Source: Diphasiastrum complanatum
Taxonomy: Eukaryota; Streptophyta; Lycopodiopsida; Lycopodiales; Lycopodiaceae
Length of the DNA stretch: 64,000 bases
Reading direction: 5' to 3'
NCBI GenBank assembly: GCA_029204225.1
Contig: CM055105.1
Location: 12,364,224-12,428,223, forward strand
Shown here one piece after another: positions 27,014-40,987 of this stretch. Made by a program: the position numbers and the translations under genes. The notes under the pieces are model-generated. The model worked only from the letters and a program-made list of their open reading frames with translations. It made no database searches and was not told the DNA's origin. How positions within the stretch are numbered: position 1 is the first letter of the stretch; each line of letters starts with the position of its first letter.

Positions 27014-28132
27014 TGTGGGAGAGAGAGAGAGAGGGGGGAAATAAATGAGGAACACAAACGAGAAACGAACTTGAACAAGAAGCGAATGAGAAATGAACTC
27101 GAACATAAAATATTCGTGTGCAGCGGAATGAACTATACGACTCTCTCCGTAAGCATGACTACGCCTATCAGAATGACAGAACTTTAGTGATAGAAATCAC
27201 GGTCATTCTAGATTACGTAGCCAAACATTAATAGATGAAGCGCCAGAAGAATAATTTGTCACGAATAGTAAGACAAATTATATGTCGCGAATGATTCGCG
27301 AAGAGCTAGATTGTGCTCGACGGATAATTAGTCGCAAATGATTCGTGAAAGATAAGACTAAATGTTAATCGTCTATTACTAGTAAGAACAACTAGAAAGA
27401 TCAGACAGAATGAAAGATAAGCATAGGAATATTAACATAGATCTGAACGCAGAACAATGAATTGTATCAGATTAAGTATATTATGTATACGTGTCAATAA
27501 TGCGGTAGAGCACAATATAGTAGCGGACGAAACCGCGTGCCCTACAAAGCTTATTTCAATCTATAAAAAAAAAGAATTAGACCCTAATTCTGACAAAGTG
27601 AAGAATCAATGCTCAGGGCATCTACTTCGTTTATGTCGTCTTCTTTTGCTCTCTTCATCATCTATTACACGAATGGTGTCCAGTATATATATGTTACATG
27701 ATATTACAGGTGTGCAGATGTGAAAGTACAGAGTGAATGTGCTGTTTGTAGGAGATCGTGGGTGGCTGCAATCGTTGTCCAATCCGTTAGCACAACTGCA
27801 TGGGGTGAGCGTGAAAAGGGTGCGACGTTAGCCAGTGCTGAAGTGAACGTTGGTGATGATGCGAAAAGTGCGTCACTCTTACGAATGGCCTTAGGATAAG
27901 ATTTACAGGGTGCTTTTGGGGCACTTTTGGCATTCAGTAAGATAGTGTCTTCTTTTCGCCTTTCACCTTAAACTGTGTAGAAACACAGTGTCGCGATTCT
28001 TTCGTCTTTTCTTCGTCTGTGCAATTTTGCATGTAAATATGCAGACTGCGTGACAACGTTGGTAAATATGCAGCATAAATGGAGGCAGATTTAAAATGGG
28101 ATTTAGGAGAGCTAGACGGAATAAATCCAACA
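27014..28132 (-). repeat. 5' LTR of the copia element, full length (1119 bp)
   Basis: TG...CA ends. It contains a cluster of TCGCGAA/TTCGTGA-type motifs between about 27245 and 27355, also present in the related LTR at 48963-49894, and a (GA) run at its inner end. Confidence 0.93.
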
Positions 28133-28137
28133 GATTG

Positions 28138-29359
28138 TAGAGTGTAGTCGATAAAATACTAGATTTTGTGCACAACTCTTTTTTTGTCTCTCGAAAGGGT
28201 TAAGCATAGACTATGAAGTACAGTAGAAAGAAACAATTGTCTCAAAGAGCAGTTAAACTAGCAACCTCTTGAAAAGAAGAGGGGGGAGATGCAAAAATCA
28301 ACATAATTAAATTCCTTGCTATATATATCAAGCCAAATGTTCCATAAAGAATCACTCTAAGACATTGTCCAGAGTTGTTAACATGAGGTTTAGTAAAAAC
28401 AATATCGTTTGGCAGCAAATCAAAGTGCTTAAATCTTTCAAATCTAACATGGAAATGTGCAATGAAATAATCAGTGACACATTTTTAAAGAGGCAGATGA
28501 CAAGAATAAAAAAGGTGAATCACATCCTCATTTAGAACTTTGCATTTAGAGTAGATGTGCGTGGCATTACCTTTGTATTTGGAGCAAATAGACAAAGATT
28601 GTTGTAGAATTATAAGAGAGACAATTTTGAGCTATGCGCAATCTTTAAGGGTGATGTCAAAAGTGATCAAGATGTTCTTGATTTGTTGAGATTGAGATAT
28701 GTGACTCTAGGGGCTCAATCCAACATTTGGTGACAATAAAATCTTAAATGATTGTATGATGACTGATGTGCATGCAACAAGCACATGATTGGCCATAAAG
28801 TTTCTTGTGGGTCCCATATCATTTTCCTACTCTAGAAACTAACTGAGGTAGATTGAGAAGTATCAATTGGTGTACACAAGCATGGCCTTTGAGGTCTACC
28901 TTGAGAGTTATTTCTTGTGAAAGTTAATGGTTCAAAATACTTTTGGGAAAAAGAATATAAAGGCACTTCTTTGCTAGGACTATTGACCATGTTGTTTGTA
29001 AATCTTGCAATCATTTATATAGGCATCAATGAGCAGCAGGGTTCTAACAGCTTGTTTCTACCTTAAGAGAAAAAAAACCATGGTGCATTTATTCATAGGA
29101 AAAAGTAGTAGGTACATTGATGTAAAAGATATATACACCCTGAAGGGAAAGTTTAAACAAAAGTAGGCTCAAACAAGAGCGAAGCTTGTAGTAAAGTTAA
29201 GATTAATCCAAATCCTGGCATTAAAAATAAAGGTGCATAAACTATGATGATGTCCGTGGGAGTCTGCCAACTGACTGCAGCAGATCAGAAAAGTGAAGAG
29301 GTGGTGAGTCGGCTAATAAAGGGAGATGAGATGTAGCAGACCCAGCCACCGTCAACTTT
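28138..29359. other. Intergenic; no gene recognised
   Basis: Several short frames on both strands, none with known motifs. Starts right after the copia target duplication. Confidence 0.5.
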
Positions 29360-30770
29360 TTGTTCTGGTTTTGCTACCTTTTCTTCTTGCGAGTTGCTGC
29401 TTTCTGCACTCTTTTGCTACTATCCAGGCTTGTGTTTTTCAACACAACTCGTTTCCTAAGCGCTATTTCAGTTAGGCTATTTTCAGCTCTTGCCTCTGAG
29501 TCGCTGCTTTCCTTTCTTAGGTTTTGCGCTCTTTTCAATGTGCTGGCGGTTTGTGTTCTTCACAACTTTGCGGGCCCGTCTAGGATTGTTTGAACTTCCT
29601 TTATTCTGCCTTTTCTTCTCTTGGTTTTAAGAACTGTGTTTTTTCAACACATCTCTCCCCTCTTTTTTGGGTCTTTTATGAACTCGGTGCTTACGCTTCT
29701 ACGTGTGTGTCCTCCTTGCCTTCTATGCTCTTGATCAATGGCTTTTCACTCTTTCAATCATGGTAAAACGGTTCCTTCCTCTTCTTCTATCAGGTCCCCC
29801 TAGTTTTTTTAATAGGCTCGATAAGAGGGATGTTGCCCCAACTTTTGTCAGTGCTCCCAACAATCTGCCTATTTTTTTTAGAGGACTTCTCCCCCTTCCG
29901 TCCACTATCCTGCCCACCCTGAGTTACGTTGAGGCTCTCCTACGGCTCTCCTACGGATAATGGGGAAGAAGGTCCCTATTTCCATTGAATCCAGAAAGAC
30001 CTTAGATGGTAACCTTTCTTTCTCCTTGTCGGATGTTGAAGCCCTTAACGCTTTGCAGGCATCTTCATTTGATTCTTCAGTTGTCCTGTTCTTCGATTTC
30101 CTTCATTCTGATCATGCCTCTGTTAAAGAGTTCATTTCTCTCTCCATTGTTTCTCGTTTCAAATCCTTGTTTTGAAGCTTTAGGGGATAGTTGTTTTCTG
30201 CTGCACTTCGGGTCTAAATTCTTCAGAATACTGTTGTTTCGGCGTTGACATTCAGTCAAATTTTCAGCTTTCATAAGGTTGATTCCATTTTGCTCCCTGT
30301 TCGACTGATGCTCTCTCTCTTCCCAGCTAGATTCAAATGCCTTCTTTTTGGGCTGCTTTCTTGTTTAGGTGCAGTGTTAGATATTGTCGTTAACCCTGAT
30401 TCGTCCTTTTGTCCTATGGTTAATGCTTGCATCCTCTGGAAGCTGGTTGATGACCTCCCTTCCTTGCTTAGCATCTTTGAATCTTTGATCAACCTGTCAT
30501 TTTTGACTCAGTGCCTTTCTTTTGCAAATCTTGTCTCAGTCTATCACGTCGTACTTGTCATGGCGTTCCCTGCCCCCTTCCTCTGACGAATTTCAGGTGG
30601 CAGTCAATAAGAAGAAATCAGCATGTTTGAATGATCTGGCTTCTATCAAAATCCCCTTGGGTTACAGTATCCCTCTTTTGGGAGGGACTCGTAATACTAG
30701 CTGGATGGAAAGTTCCTCTAATAAAGATTTTTTCCCTCCCAGTTTCCATTAATAAACTATCATCAGTGAT
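29360..30770 (+). pseudogene. Probable LINE 5' region and ORF1, decayed
   Basis: A pyrimidine-rich 5' part is followed by a frame from an ATG at 29960 ('MGKKVPISIESRKTLDGNLS'). Later frames show 'FPARFKCLLFGLLSCLGAVL' with 'DIVVNPDSSF' and 'VDDLPS'. This recalls the 'LP.x.W...x.L..x.G.x.G..x.D' region of plant L1-type ORF1 proteins (DUF4283). A Cys-rich patch 'FCKSCLSLSRRTCHG' (~30518-30560) may be the zinc knuckle. Many stops and shifts. The assignment is by pattern memory. Confidence 0.4.
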
Positions 30771-31361
30771 TACTGTAGGAATGACCTGAGTGATGGCCAG
30801 TTCAACAATAAACTTCTTTCTTTAGATTTGGAGAGCCCTTCTCTTATTCAGCTTAAGAGATGTGGATTATATACAAGTTGTAGCTCAGACTATTCTCCCT
30901 CGAAATCATCTGCTTGTAATGGAAGTCTATACTCGGAGGATATGCAATGCACGAAGCTGTCTTAAACCGAAAGGGAGTGCTTAACCTGAATCCTAGTCTT
31001 GAAACCCCTAATTTTGAAGCTGAAAAAACTCTTGCAGGGTCATTAGCCTTCCACAAGAATGTTACAATGGAAGATAAAGTTGATTCAAGCAGCCAAGAAT
31101 CGATGGGAAACCAAAATAGAATTCAGACTTCCCTATTTCATGAGTGTTGGATTTATTTCTTTATTTTTCTAAATCCCATGTTAATCTAGTTCCATTCACA
31201 TTGCTGCAGTTTTACATGCATTGTCGAACAGTTTGTAGAAATACTCTATTATCGAAGACAGGCACCATAATTGTATACTTGTCGAGCAAGGCCGACTTGG
31301 TCGACTTATCGAGGAAGTCCGACTTGTTGACTAAACCGATTATCGTCTTGTTGATGGAATA
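30771..31361. other. Unassigned stretch between LINE-like and copia remnants
   Basis: The plus frame 30947-31189 has no recognised motif. Near 31285-31330 a short internal repeat 'gacttg(g/t)tcga' occurs. Confidence 0.4.
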
Positions 31362-32500
31362 GAGCTCAAACCAGAAGGTGATGCAGTCATCATCACCAAG
31401 TGGAGACTGAGAGATGGCAAAGCATTTGCCATGATCACCCTCAACATCAAGGATACTCAGATCAGCCACGTACGTGCTGCTCAGACAACTAAGGATGCAT
31501 GGGACATCCTAGCAACTCTCTATGACATCAGAGACGTTACATCCAAGTTTCATCTGAAGAAGAAATTCTTCACCCTCAGAAATTCTGACGCAGATAGTGT
31601 TTCGAGTCACCTCAACACCTTCAAAAATCTTATGGAGCAGATGACTGCAACTGGCTTAGTCATAGAAGATTCCAATGCACTCATGACTCTATTATCGAGT
31701 CTTCCTGAGGCATACGAAAATTGGGTAATGGCAATTTCTACCCAGGAGCACCTTACTCTATCAAGAGTAATTTTGCTGCTCCTACAAGAGGAGATCAGAA
31801 GATCAGCATCCTCCTCAAGTTCAGGATCGGATCCTCAAGCTCTGTATTCAAAAAATCAGAAGTTTAGATCCAAGAAATCTACAAAGTCAGGCTCTACTGA
31901 CAAGAAGAGCAACATGCAGTCCGGAACAAATTCCGGTTCAGGATCAAATTCAAGCTCTCTATCATTCCAACCAACGCAAAAACTTTTCTGCAGATACTGT
32001 AAGAGGACTGGCCACGAAATCGAGGACTGCCGAACTGAGAACAACATGATATCGATTCCTGGTATCTAGATTCCGGAGCAACTCAACACATGACTCACCA
32101 TCGCGATTGGTTCAAAAACTATAAGTCATTCACCCACTCTCGAGTTGTGCAACTTGGAGACAACTCATCACATTCAATCGAAGGTGAAGGAACAGTCAGA
32201 GTTGAATTCAAAAAGGGTGAAGTCAAGTTGATGTCCAACGTTCTCCATGTTCCAAATCTGACCAAGAATCTGCTCTCAGTTAGCAGAATTACCGATTCCG
32301 GTCGGAGGGACGAATTCGATATAGAAGGTTGCACAATTCTTGACAAATCCTGGAAGGTTCTAGCCTACGGAAGGAGAAGCGGCTATCTGTACAAACTCAG
32401 CCATTGCTATTCTTCTAACAGTCAAGCTCTTCACACAACCACTTCTGAATCAACTGATATGTTGTGGCATTTCAAACTTCGCCATCTTAACTTGGTTAAA
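31362..32500 (+). pseudogene. Copia gag, zinc knuckle, protease and gag-pre-integrase, truncated
   Basis: The plus frame shows 'DGKAFAMITLNIKDTQIS', 'AWDILATLYDIRDVTSKFHL', 'LLSSLPEAYENWVMAI' and the knuckle CRYCKRTGHEIEDC (C-x2-C-x4-H-x4-C intact). After a frameshift near 32050 comes the protease site 'WYLDSGATQHMT', then 'EGEGTVRVEFKKGEVKLMSN', 'LHVPNLTKNLLSVSR' and 'LWHFKLRHLN'. It is related to, but distinct from, the 16-28 kb copia element. Sequence ends abruptly at 32500 where gypsy LTR text begins. No LTR or integrase is seen. Confidence 0.9.
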
Positions 32501-34039
32501 CCTCCACCAGTTCCCATGTGTGGTTGCTTTGTATGGTATGCTTAGGCTAGAATCCTGTTGTGAGGACTTTATATTGTGCTTGCAGTTGATTAAATAGATT
32601 CTGCATTTGTTTATCCCGTTGTTTATTGCTCTGATGAAGTTCTAAAACTGCCTTGCCTAAGGTTTGCAACAGTTTTTCTGAGTCTAGGGTGTCATCACTG
32701 CCGGGTGAGGCCGGTTGAATCTCCGTATTCCCCCCATCACTTCCGGTAATGCCGGGTGAAATTCGGTAGCACCCCCCTCCAAAATTCTATTAGTATCCAT
32801 TTGCTTGCCAACTGAAAATTTAAAACAAATTCATTCAGTTTATGCATTCATTACAAGTATAATAGTTACTGAACCAAGCAATGTCTTAAAAAAAATCGAT
32901 TTTTTAGACGAATACGTGCTTTCATTTACAAATTATACCAACGAATCCGCAAATGGGTTGAAAGCAATAAAAAACTGAAATTAACCGTTAATGCGACGTA
33001 AATCTGTTATCAACTCGCTAACTCAGATGATACTGCAAAAAATAATTATCAGTTCAAAAAAACTGAATAACTTGTTTCGAGCAAGAAATTCTCAAATTTC
33101 AAAAAACTCAAGAAAAAATTACAAGCTTACTTCCACCTTTACTTTGCAGGAAGCACAAAACATAACCCATCTGCTGTTTTTTGCAGATTACTACTGTTCT
33201 ATCAGCGATTTACAGTTGCTATAGCTTTCCTTTATTAGTTTCCAGCATAAGCAATGATTTGAGACAAGATTTACAGGGTTTTTGCTATCATTGTGCCTGA
33301 AAAACAGCCGTTATGCTGCCAAACTTTTTTCAAAAAACCTAGTTTTGCAGGTTATGACAACTACTGTAGCAAATAGTCATCAAATCTGAACCCAACCATC
33401 CTCCAGAATGGTTGTACAGGCTCCCAACTTTGCAAACAAACTATTAGGTTGCTGGAAAATGAAGCATAAACCTGTACTTTCATAGAGAGCAGCCATGCAA
33501 ACATGTCAAACATCACCAACACTCCACAGCCAACAGATTAGAGTATTTTTGCTTCTATCACAACCTATTCCCACCGATTAAAACCAAACCGGCTTCCAAA
33601 CAAGCAATAGACAACATTCGAAATACAGTAACCATCCATAAGAAGAACAAGAAACCGTAGGAAAAAAATCCAGCAACCAATAAAGTAACCGTTGCTTTCA
33701 CAAAGATGCTAATCACAGAGTAATCGGCAATAACAGAATTGACACAGAATTCCTTCCAAGAAACAGATTCGAAAAGCACAAAGACCAACCAATTGTGATC
33801 TTGGTTGTCCACTTACCACACAATCGATTGCAATTCGAAAATTATTTCTAACAGGAAGAAAATTCCACCGTTTTGTTGCTTACTCCGTCGGATTCTCGAG
33901 AAAACGTCGAGATTTCCACTCAGCACTTTCGATGGTAAATCCTACTTAGACTGGCTCTAATACCAATATAAAGTCCCCACAACAGGATTCTAGCCTAAGC
34001 ATACCATAAAAAGCAACCACACATGGAAACCGGTGGAGG
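32501..34039 (-). mobile_element. Gypsy 5' fragment bounded by inverted LTR-end copies
   Basis: Arms of about 74 bp at 32501-32574 and 33966-34039 are inverted copies of one LTR end ('ggtatgcttaggctagaatc', 'ggactttatatt'). From the right arm inward on the minus strand comes a primer site, then a leader resembling that of the nested gypsy element. Around 32800 a gag start follows ('MDTNRILEGGATEFHPALPE', then after a shift 'LLQTLGKAVLELHQSNKQRD'). The gag is cut off at the left arm. TTAA occurs just outside both arms, which may be chance. The segment separates a truncated copia frame (left) from a truncated gypsy frame (right). Confidence 0.7.
33953..33965 (-). promoter_or_regulatory. Primer binding site, gypsy fragment
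   Basis: Minus-strand TGGTATTAGAGCC, one mismatch from the initiator tRNA-Met site, one base from the LTR end. Confidence 0.85.
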
Positions 34040-36326
<2,287 letters not shown>

Positions 36327-36400
36327 CGGATAGAATAGTTTTGGGTAGGCACTCGAGCCCCCAAAGCCTTTCTCAACCTAGGCATTCTCTCTCTCCCTCC

Positions 36401-36430
36401 ATTAGAGAAAATATGGGCCCAAAGAGGGCC
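36401..36430 (+). repeat. Left terminal inverted repeat
   Basis: Begins 'attagagaaaatatgggccc' and ends 'gagggcc'. It is preceded by 'ctctctctccctcc'. Confidence 0.65.
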
Positions 36431-36604
36431 CTATAAGAAATGCCATGTAGGAGAGAGAAAAATAACTATAAAGTAATTATAATATCATTTTCTAACTTCT
36501 TTACGCATATGCCCGCACTACTTTCCATGTAAATGAATGCACCTTAGTTTAGTCACATCAAACTTCACTGGTGTTTAACCATAGTTAAAATATAATTTTT
36601 CAAA

Positions 36605-38513
36605 ATGTTGAAATATTCCCTCCCAATAGTTGGGAACACTGAAAAATTTGAATTAGTAGATAATAACAAAATGAAAAAGATTAAGACTTCAGTTACTGAT
36701 AGCATTATGGATGAAGTTGGAAAAATATTAGACACTACATTGCTTCAGGGGGCATGTGACTTTTCTAGCATCAGTAGGGAAGCATATGCAACAATGTTTA
36801 AGATGATAAAGGAGGCATTTGCACAGGTAAATATTAAAAAGTTTCCAATTCCACGACCATTTCATCTTTAAAAAAAAAAGAGACATGTTAAACTATGGTA
36901 TGCAGACAATAGTTGGTAATCCATCTCAGATCAATGAAGTGTATTGCTCGAAAGGAGAAAGTCTAGTTTATAACAATTCCAACAATTTATTTATTGACAT
37001 TAATCAGTTATTAACATTCATCATAAATTTTTACATTATTACAAATGAGAATGTCAATAACAAGTTGATAGTTGTTCTCAAGTTAGATGAGTCTGAAATT
37101 ATAAAAATGGAAAGAGTCGGTCTCACGATCATGAATGGAGCACTTTCAAATTCAGAAGACTCAGAAGGCCTCAATTTTAGTGTTCAATCATAAAATGATA
37201 TCTGGTGGTTGGCAGCATTTCAGGTATAGCAATTCCTTCGCATAATAAATAGGGATAATCATTTGAATATGGATTTCATTTGGGAAATCTTTTCTATGTT
37301 AATATTATAAGGCTAATCACATTTTTGTATTCTCTTATAGGTGATGAAAGAAGAGTATGACATTCTCTCATGGATATTTAATAGAACGTCATATCCTGCC
37401 ACCACATGGAGAGAGTTCCACTCAATATTCCTGGAATTGGCACTTTCAACATTGAATGACATTTAGCAGGAGATCTGAAGACATTAAAATGTATGCTCAA
37501 TGTATCTCATGGCGATAACTCTAAACACCCTTGTTTGTATTGCATGAAAACAACAAAAGACATGACAAGGAGTACAAGAATATCAAGAGATCGAGAAGAT
37601 CCTAATTGGAAACCTGTACTACCGATTCCTCTACGAAATGTTCATATCTGTACATTGCATGCGGAGGTGCGTATTATAGAAAAAATAATATATATCCACA
37701 TCTTGTTTTCATGGAATTCCGAGCCAGAGGCCTCTACGAAGGAAGCTATTTCCAGATTAAAGGATGTGTTGTCCAAAGTAGGCTTACATAAAGGCCACGT
37801 TAAAATAAAAAAAGATGACAAACTATTAGGTAAAACAGAAAATATTCCATGCAAGCCGAGCATTGGAGGATCTAAAGCTCGAAGATTTTTATCAAATTAT
37901 TCTGGCAAACAATCTAAGGTTCAATACACAGTTTGGAAAGAAATTATTGCAACAACTCAAGATTTCAAAGAAGAAGGTTCTACTCGTATACACAAAGTAG
38001 AAGTTTGGAAAAAATTAGACAACATGGTGAAATACTTGAGAAAAGATAAATTTTCAAATACTGATGTACAAATGATACAGAAAACAACCAATGAATTTGT
38101 GGATGCAGTTCAAATGGCATGGGGTGTTGATCATATAACACATTATATGATAAGATTTTGATTTTACACTACGATAGACAAATATGTGCAATTAAATTAG
38201 ATACTTTTGGTACAGATTTAGATTATGTTTTTATGGCATGCAGCACATATTACGACATCATTCGACATTCTTTGCAAGAAATAGTGGAAGTCTTAGCATA
38301 TGGTCATCGCAAGGAATGGAAAAATCTCATTGGCAAGCAAGAGCGACATTTCATAAAAGTACACAACATGGCGGGACTAGCACAAAAAATAGCTATATAC
38401 TGCAACTTTTCCAATGGTTTTACATAAGAATCCAGATTCGTCATAATACAAAATCGACGGATTATAAAAAATTTCAAAAAGCATGCAAATTTATACAAGC
38501 CAGTAGGCTATAG
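36605..38513 (+). pseudogene. Intron-containing transposase-like gene
   Basis: Exon-like blocks: 36605-36826 (ends CAG|GTAAAT), about 36885-37223 (ends CAG|GTATAG), 37341-38149 and 38244-38513. Acceptors 'tcttatag' and 'ggcatgcag' precede the last two. The third block has 'HLAGDLKTLKCMLNVSHGDN' and a C-x2-C pair in 'CLYCMK'. The last has 'IWSSQGMEKSHWQARATFH' and 'QHGG'. From memory, this order (H-L-x-x-D-L-K, C-x2-C, then Q-G-x-E-K) occurs in uncharacterised transposon-associated proteins of animals and fungi. No catalytic triad was mapped. Damage: TAA at 37191, TGA at 37457 (Trp expected), a frame change between 37341 and 37457, and a donor ATAAGA at 38150 for GTAAGA. Convergent with the next gene, 60 bp apart. 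Confidence 0.5.
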
Positions 38514-38573
38514 ACACACAATAAAATTTTGTATATTAAATAAAAATATTTACAAAGTACAATTTAGCAGTAT

Positions 38574-40091
38574 CTAATCTGCTTCCGATATTTTTTCCAA
38601 TGAAAGTTGCAACTTAGAATCATGCAACAATTTTCTTCTTTCGTATGGATCCAATAGCTCATAGTTTTCATGCTTACTCAGATCAACGTAAGCAGCATAC
38701 ACTGCAAAATGAGATGATCTGAACATGGAATTCACTGGTCCATATCCTAAAATTTTAACCACAATAGTTTTTTTTACAAAAATTATTTTATGCACCTTAT
38801 TGAAATTATGTCCTCCAAGAAAATGAGACAGTGCCTTGATTGCCATGATCATAGTTTCACCATGTTGATGAAACTTTGAATGGACAACACTTATCTCATT
38901 ATTTTTGAAGGACTTCAGGTAGCGCCCCAGTGCATGATCTCTTGAAAATTCTCCAGCAGAAGATCTCTGCCCTCCTCGACGAATTGCGAAATCATCAATA
39001 AAAATGTTTCCTGAAATGATAAAAAACAAAGTAAGCTCCAGTATATAAACTGACATAACCAATCTACTAGTACTTGATAAGACACAAAAACTTACGCATT
39101 CGACTTTGTCTTCACTGATTAATGTCTCTCCATCAATATTATGTCCACCTTTTGATGTCAATATTGTTGGTGAATAAACAGTTGGCTGTGGAAAACCAAG
39201 TTGACTTTGGATTCTAAGAAACTCCTCCTCAGAAGGTAGATCATTTTCTTTGTTGCGCATTTCCTCCACAGCCATTTTCAAGCAATCTTTCCCTGAATAA
39301 AACTTATCATTATGTACATCATCAACACCAGGGAGAAGATCATCAATATCAAAATCAATTGTATCCGAAAATTCATCTAGCTCTTTGCTCAAAATGCAAA
39401 GAGTCTCAGCTTTAGTGAAGTAAAAAAGATCCGATATATCCGATATTGTCAAAAAGAAATTATTATCTATATTATAAGTAGGCAAAGTGATCAAAAATTT
39501 ATCAGAAGGAAAAAGGGCAGTGGGGGTTCTAGGGCCTATAAACATAGCCCTATTTCGAGCAGAATCAAAATTAGAACAATCATCTAAACTAACACTCGTA
39601 TCAATAAAAAAAGTATCTATATCTACAATCTTTGACTTTTTAGTCTTTGTACCACTAGAAGAAGCTGCTTCAGAAGTGGAGGGAACAGCCTTCGAATCAT
39701 CAGAAATATTCAACAAAAGAAAAAAAACACAAGCAGACTGAAAATCAACAAATCTACATTTTTTATTATGAATTGGGCACTCATCTACAGACTTGAAATC
39801 ATTATGTAACTTGGTAAACATTCTGTCAAGCTTAGCTATATAGATATGCTTGTCGAGTGTCACTAGGTACTGATATTGAATCATGTCCTTATTCTGAGAT
39901 CTGAATAAGGGAGTACTGAACAGGGACTTATATCTGAGATATATCTCAAAAAATGCCTCCACACTAGGGCCCTCAGTTATGAAAGGTAGAATAAAAATAA
40001 AAGGAGAAAAAAGAGATTTGAAATACTCCAACCTATCAGTAATACCAAATTCATGAAACAAAGAAAGCAAACTAGATTCAAAATTAGACAT
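38574..40091 (-). CDS. Unknown ~505-residue protein of the element
   Basis: One long minus frame. The ATG at 40091 ('MSNFESSLLSLFHEFGITDR') is taken as start because the frame's upstream extension has no ATG. N-terminal part: hydrophobic/aromatic helices, then 'CPIHNKKC', a possible metal site. Middle: Ser-rich linker with a basic 'TKTKKSK' patch, then acidic 'DEFSDTIDFDIDDLLPGVDD'. C-terminal part: 'GGQRSSAGEFSRDHALGRYL' and 'LLDPYERRKLLHDSKLQL'. The segment 39011-39095 starts GTAAGT and ends TTTCAG like an intron and encodes an unusually hydrophobic stretch, but removing its 85 nt breaks the frame. Promoter: TATA-like 'tttataaata' on the minus strand at 40403-40412. Family unknown to me. 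The long intact frame, in contrast to its neighbours, suggests recent function or luck. Confidence 0.55.
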   Translation of the reverse strand: MSNFESSLLSLFHEFGITDRLEYFKSLFSPFIFILPFITEGPSVEAFFEIYLRYKSLFSTPLFRSQNKDMIQYQYLVTLDKHIYIAKLDRMFTKLHNDFKSVDECPIHNKKCRFVDFQSACVFFLLLNISDDSKAVPSTSEAASSSGTKTKKSKIVDIDTFFIDTSVSLDDCSNFDSARNRAMFIGPRTPTALFPSDKFLITLPTYNIDNNFFLTISDISDLFYFTKAETLCILSKELDEFSDTIDFDIDDLLPGVDDVHNDKFYSGKDCLKMAVEEMRNKENDLPSEEEFLRIQSQLGFPQPTVYSPTILTSKGGHNIDGETLISEDKVECVSFCVLSSTSRLVMSVYILELTLFFIISGNIFIDDFAIRRGGQRSSAGEFSRDHALGRYLKSFKNNEISVVHSKFHQHGETMIMAIKALSHFLGGHNFNKVHKIIFVKKTIVVKILGYGPVNSMFRSSHFAVYAAYVDLSKHENYELLDPYERRKLLHDSKLQLSLEKISEAD

Positions 40092-40987
40092 ATTAGACAA
40101 AAACAACAGAACTAATGTTTTAAATATCGCTCTCAGGCGCAAAACCTAGATCAGACAAGCACGTCAAGACAATGTGCGCTAAAGTGAGATATTTCAAGTT
40201 GGAGTATTGGATCTGAGCACAAGAACAAAGAGCAAAAAAGAAAAGAGATGCGAAGCGTGCTTGAATGCGACATCGGATGATGCAGTATCGGATCCAGGCG
40301 CAAAATCATCAACGAAGGGTAATGAGAGCAAGCGGCGCGCTTGAAATCGATATCCGGCAAAGCAGTCGTAAATTTGCATGAAAATTCGAACCGAAGAAGA
40401 CCTATTTATAAATTTTTTTTTGCACGTGTGGATTAGCGACGACGGAACACGTGTCGACTTGTGATTGGTCAAAATAAATGCGTTGTACCTAGAATGATTG
40501 ATCTGACATTTATCACGTGCGAGAATGACACGCGTCGAGAGCTCATTCGCGCACGTGTCTCAGCCCACGTGGCCTAATAATAGGATCATCATTGTCAGTA
40601 CGGACAGTCCATGTGGGCTAATAATCTATTGACACGTGTCCTCGTCATCTTTTCACACGTGCAAAAATTTTGTATATATAAATCCTCAGAAATTTTATTT
40701 TTTTCGCAAAATTTTCGCTTTTAGCTCCCAACGTCGCTCTCAAGCGCGCTCTTTCACCGTTCTAGCTTCTGCCCTCTCACAGTGCGCTCGAGTCCGATAC
40801 CATTGGTATTCCAATATCTCTTTCAAATGCACATCTCGTTTCATAAAATAATCTCTGTAGATCTTGCGCTCGAAACCGATATTCAGTTTTGGCATCGATC
40901 TCTGGTGCCCTTTCATCGCATTTTTTTTTTTCATCCACTTTTCTTTTGTTCAAACTTCTTTTTGTTTATTTTTTTCCTCTGAGTATG
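40092..40987. promoter_or_regulatory. Divergent promoter with seven G-boxes and two TATA boxes
   Basis: CACGTG occurs at 40423, 40448, 40514, 40552, 40566, 40633 and 40656, several in the context ACACGTGTC typical of plant G-box/ABRE sites bound by bZIP or bHLH factors. A TATA box for the plus-strand histone-like gene is TATATATAAAT at 40673. The minus-strand gene has TTTATAAATA at 40403-40412. The palindromic sites sit between the two TATA boxes, so they could serve both genes. Confidence 0.75.
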
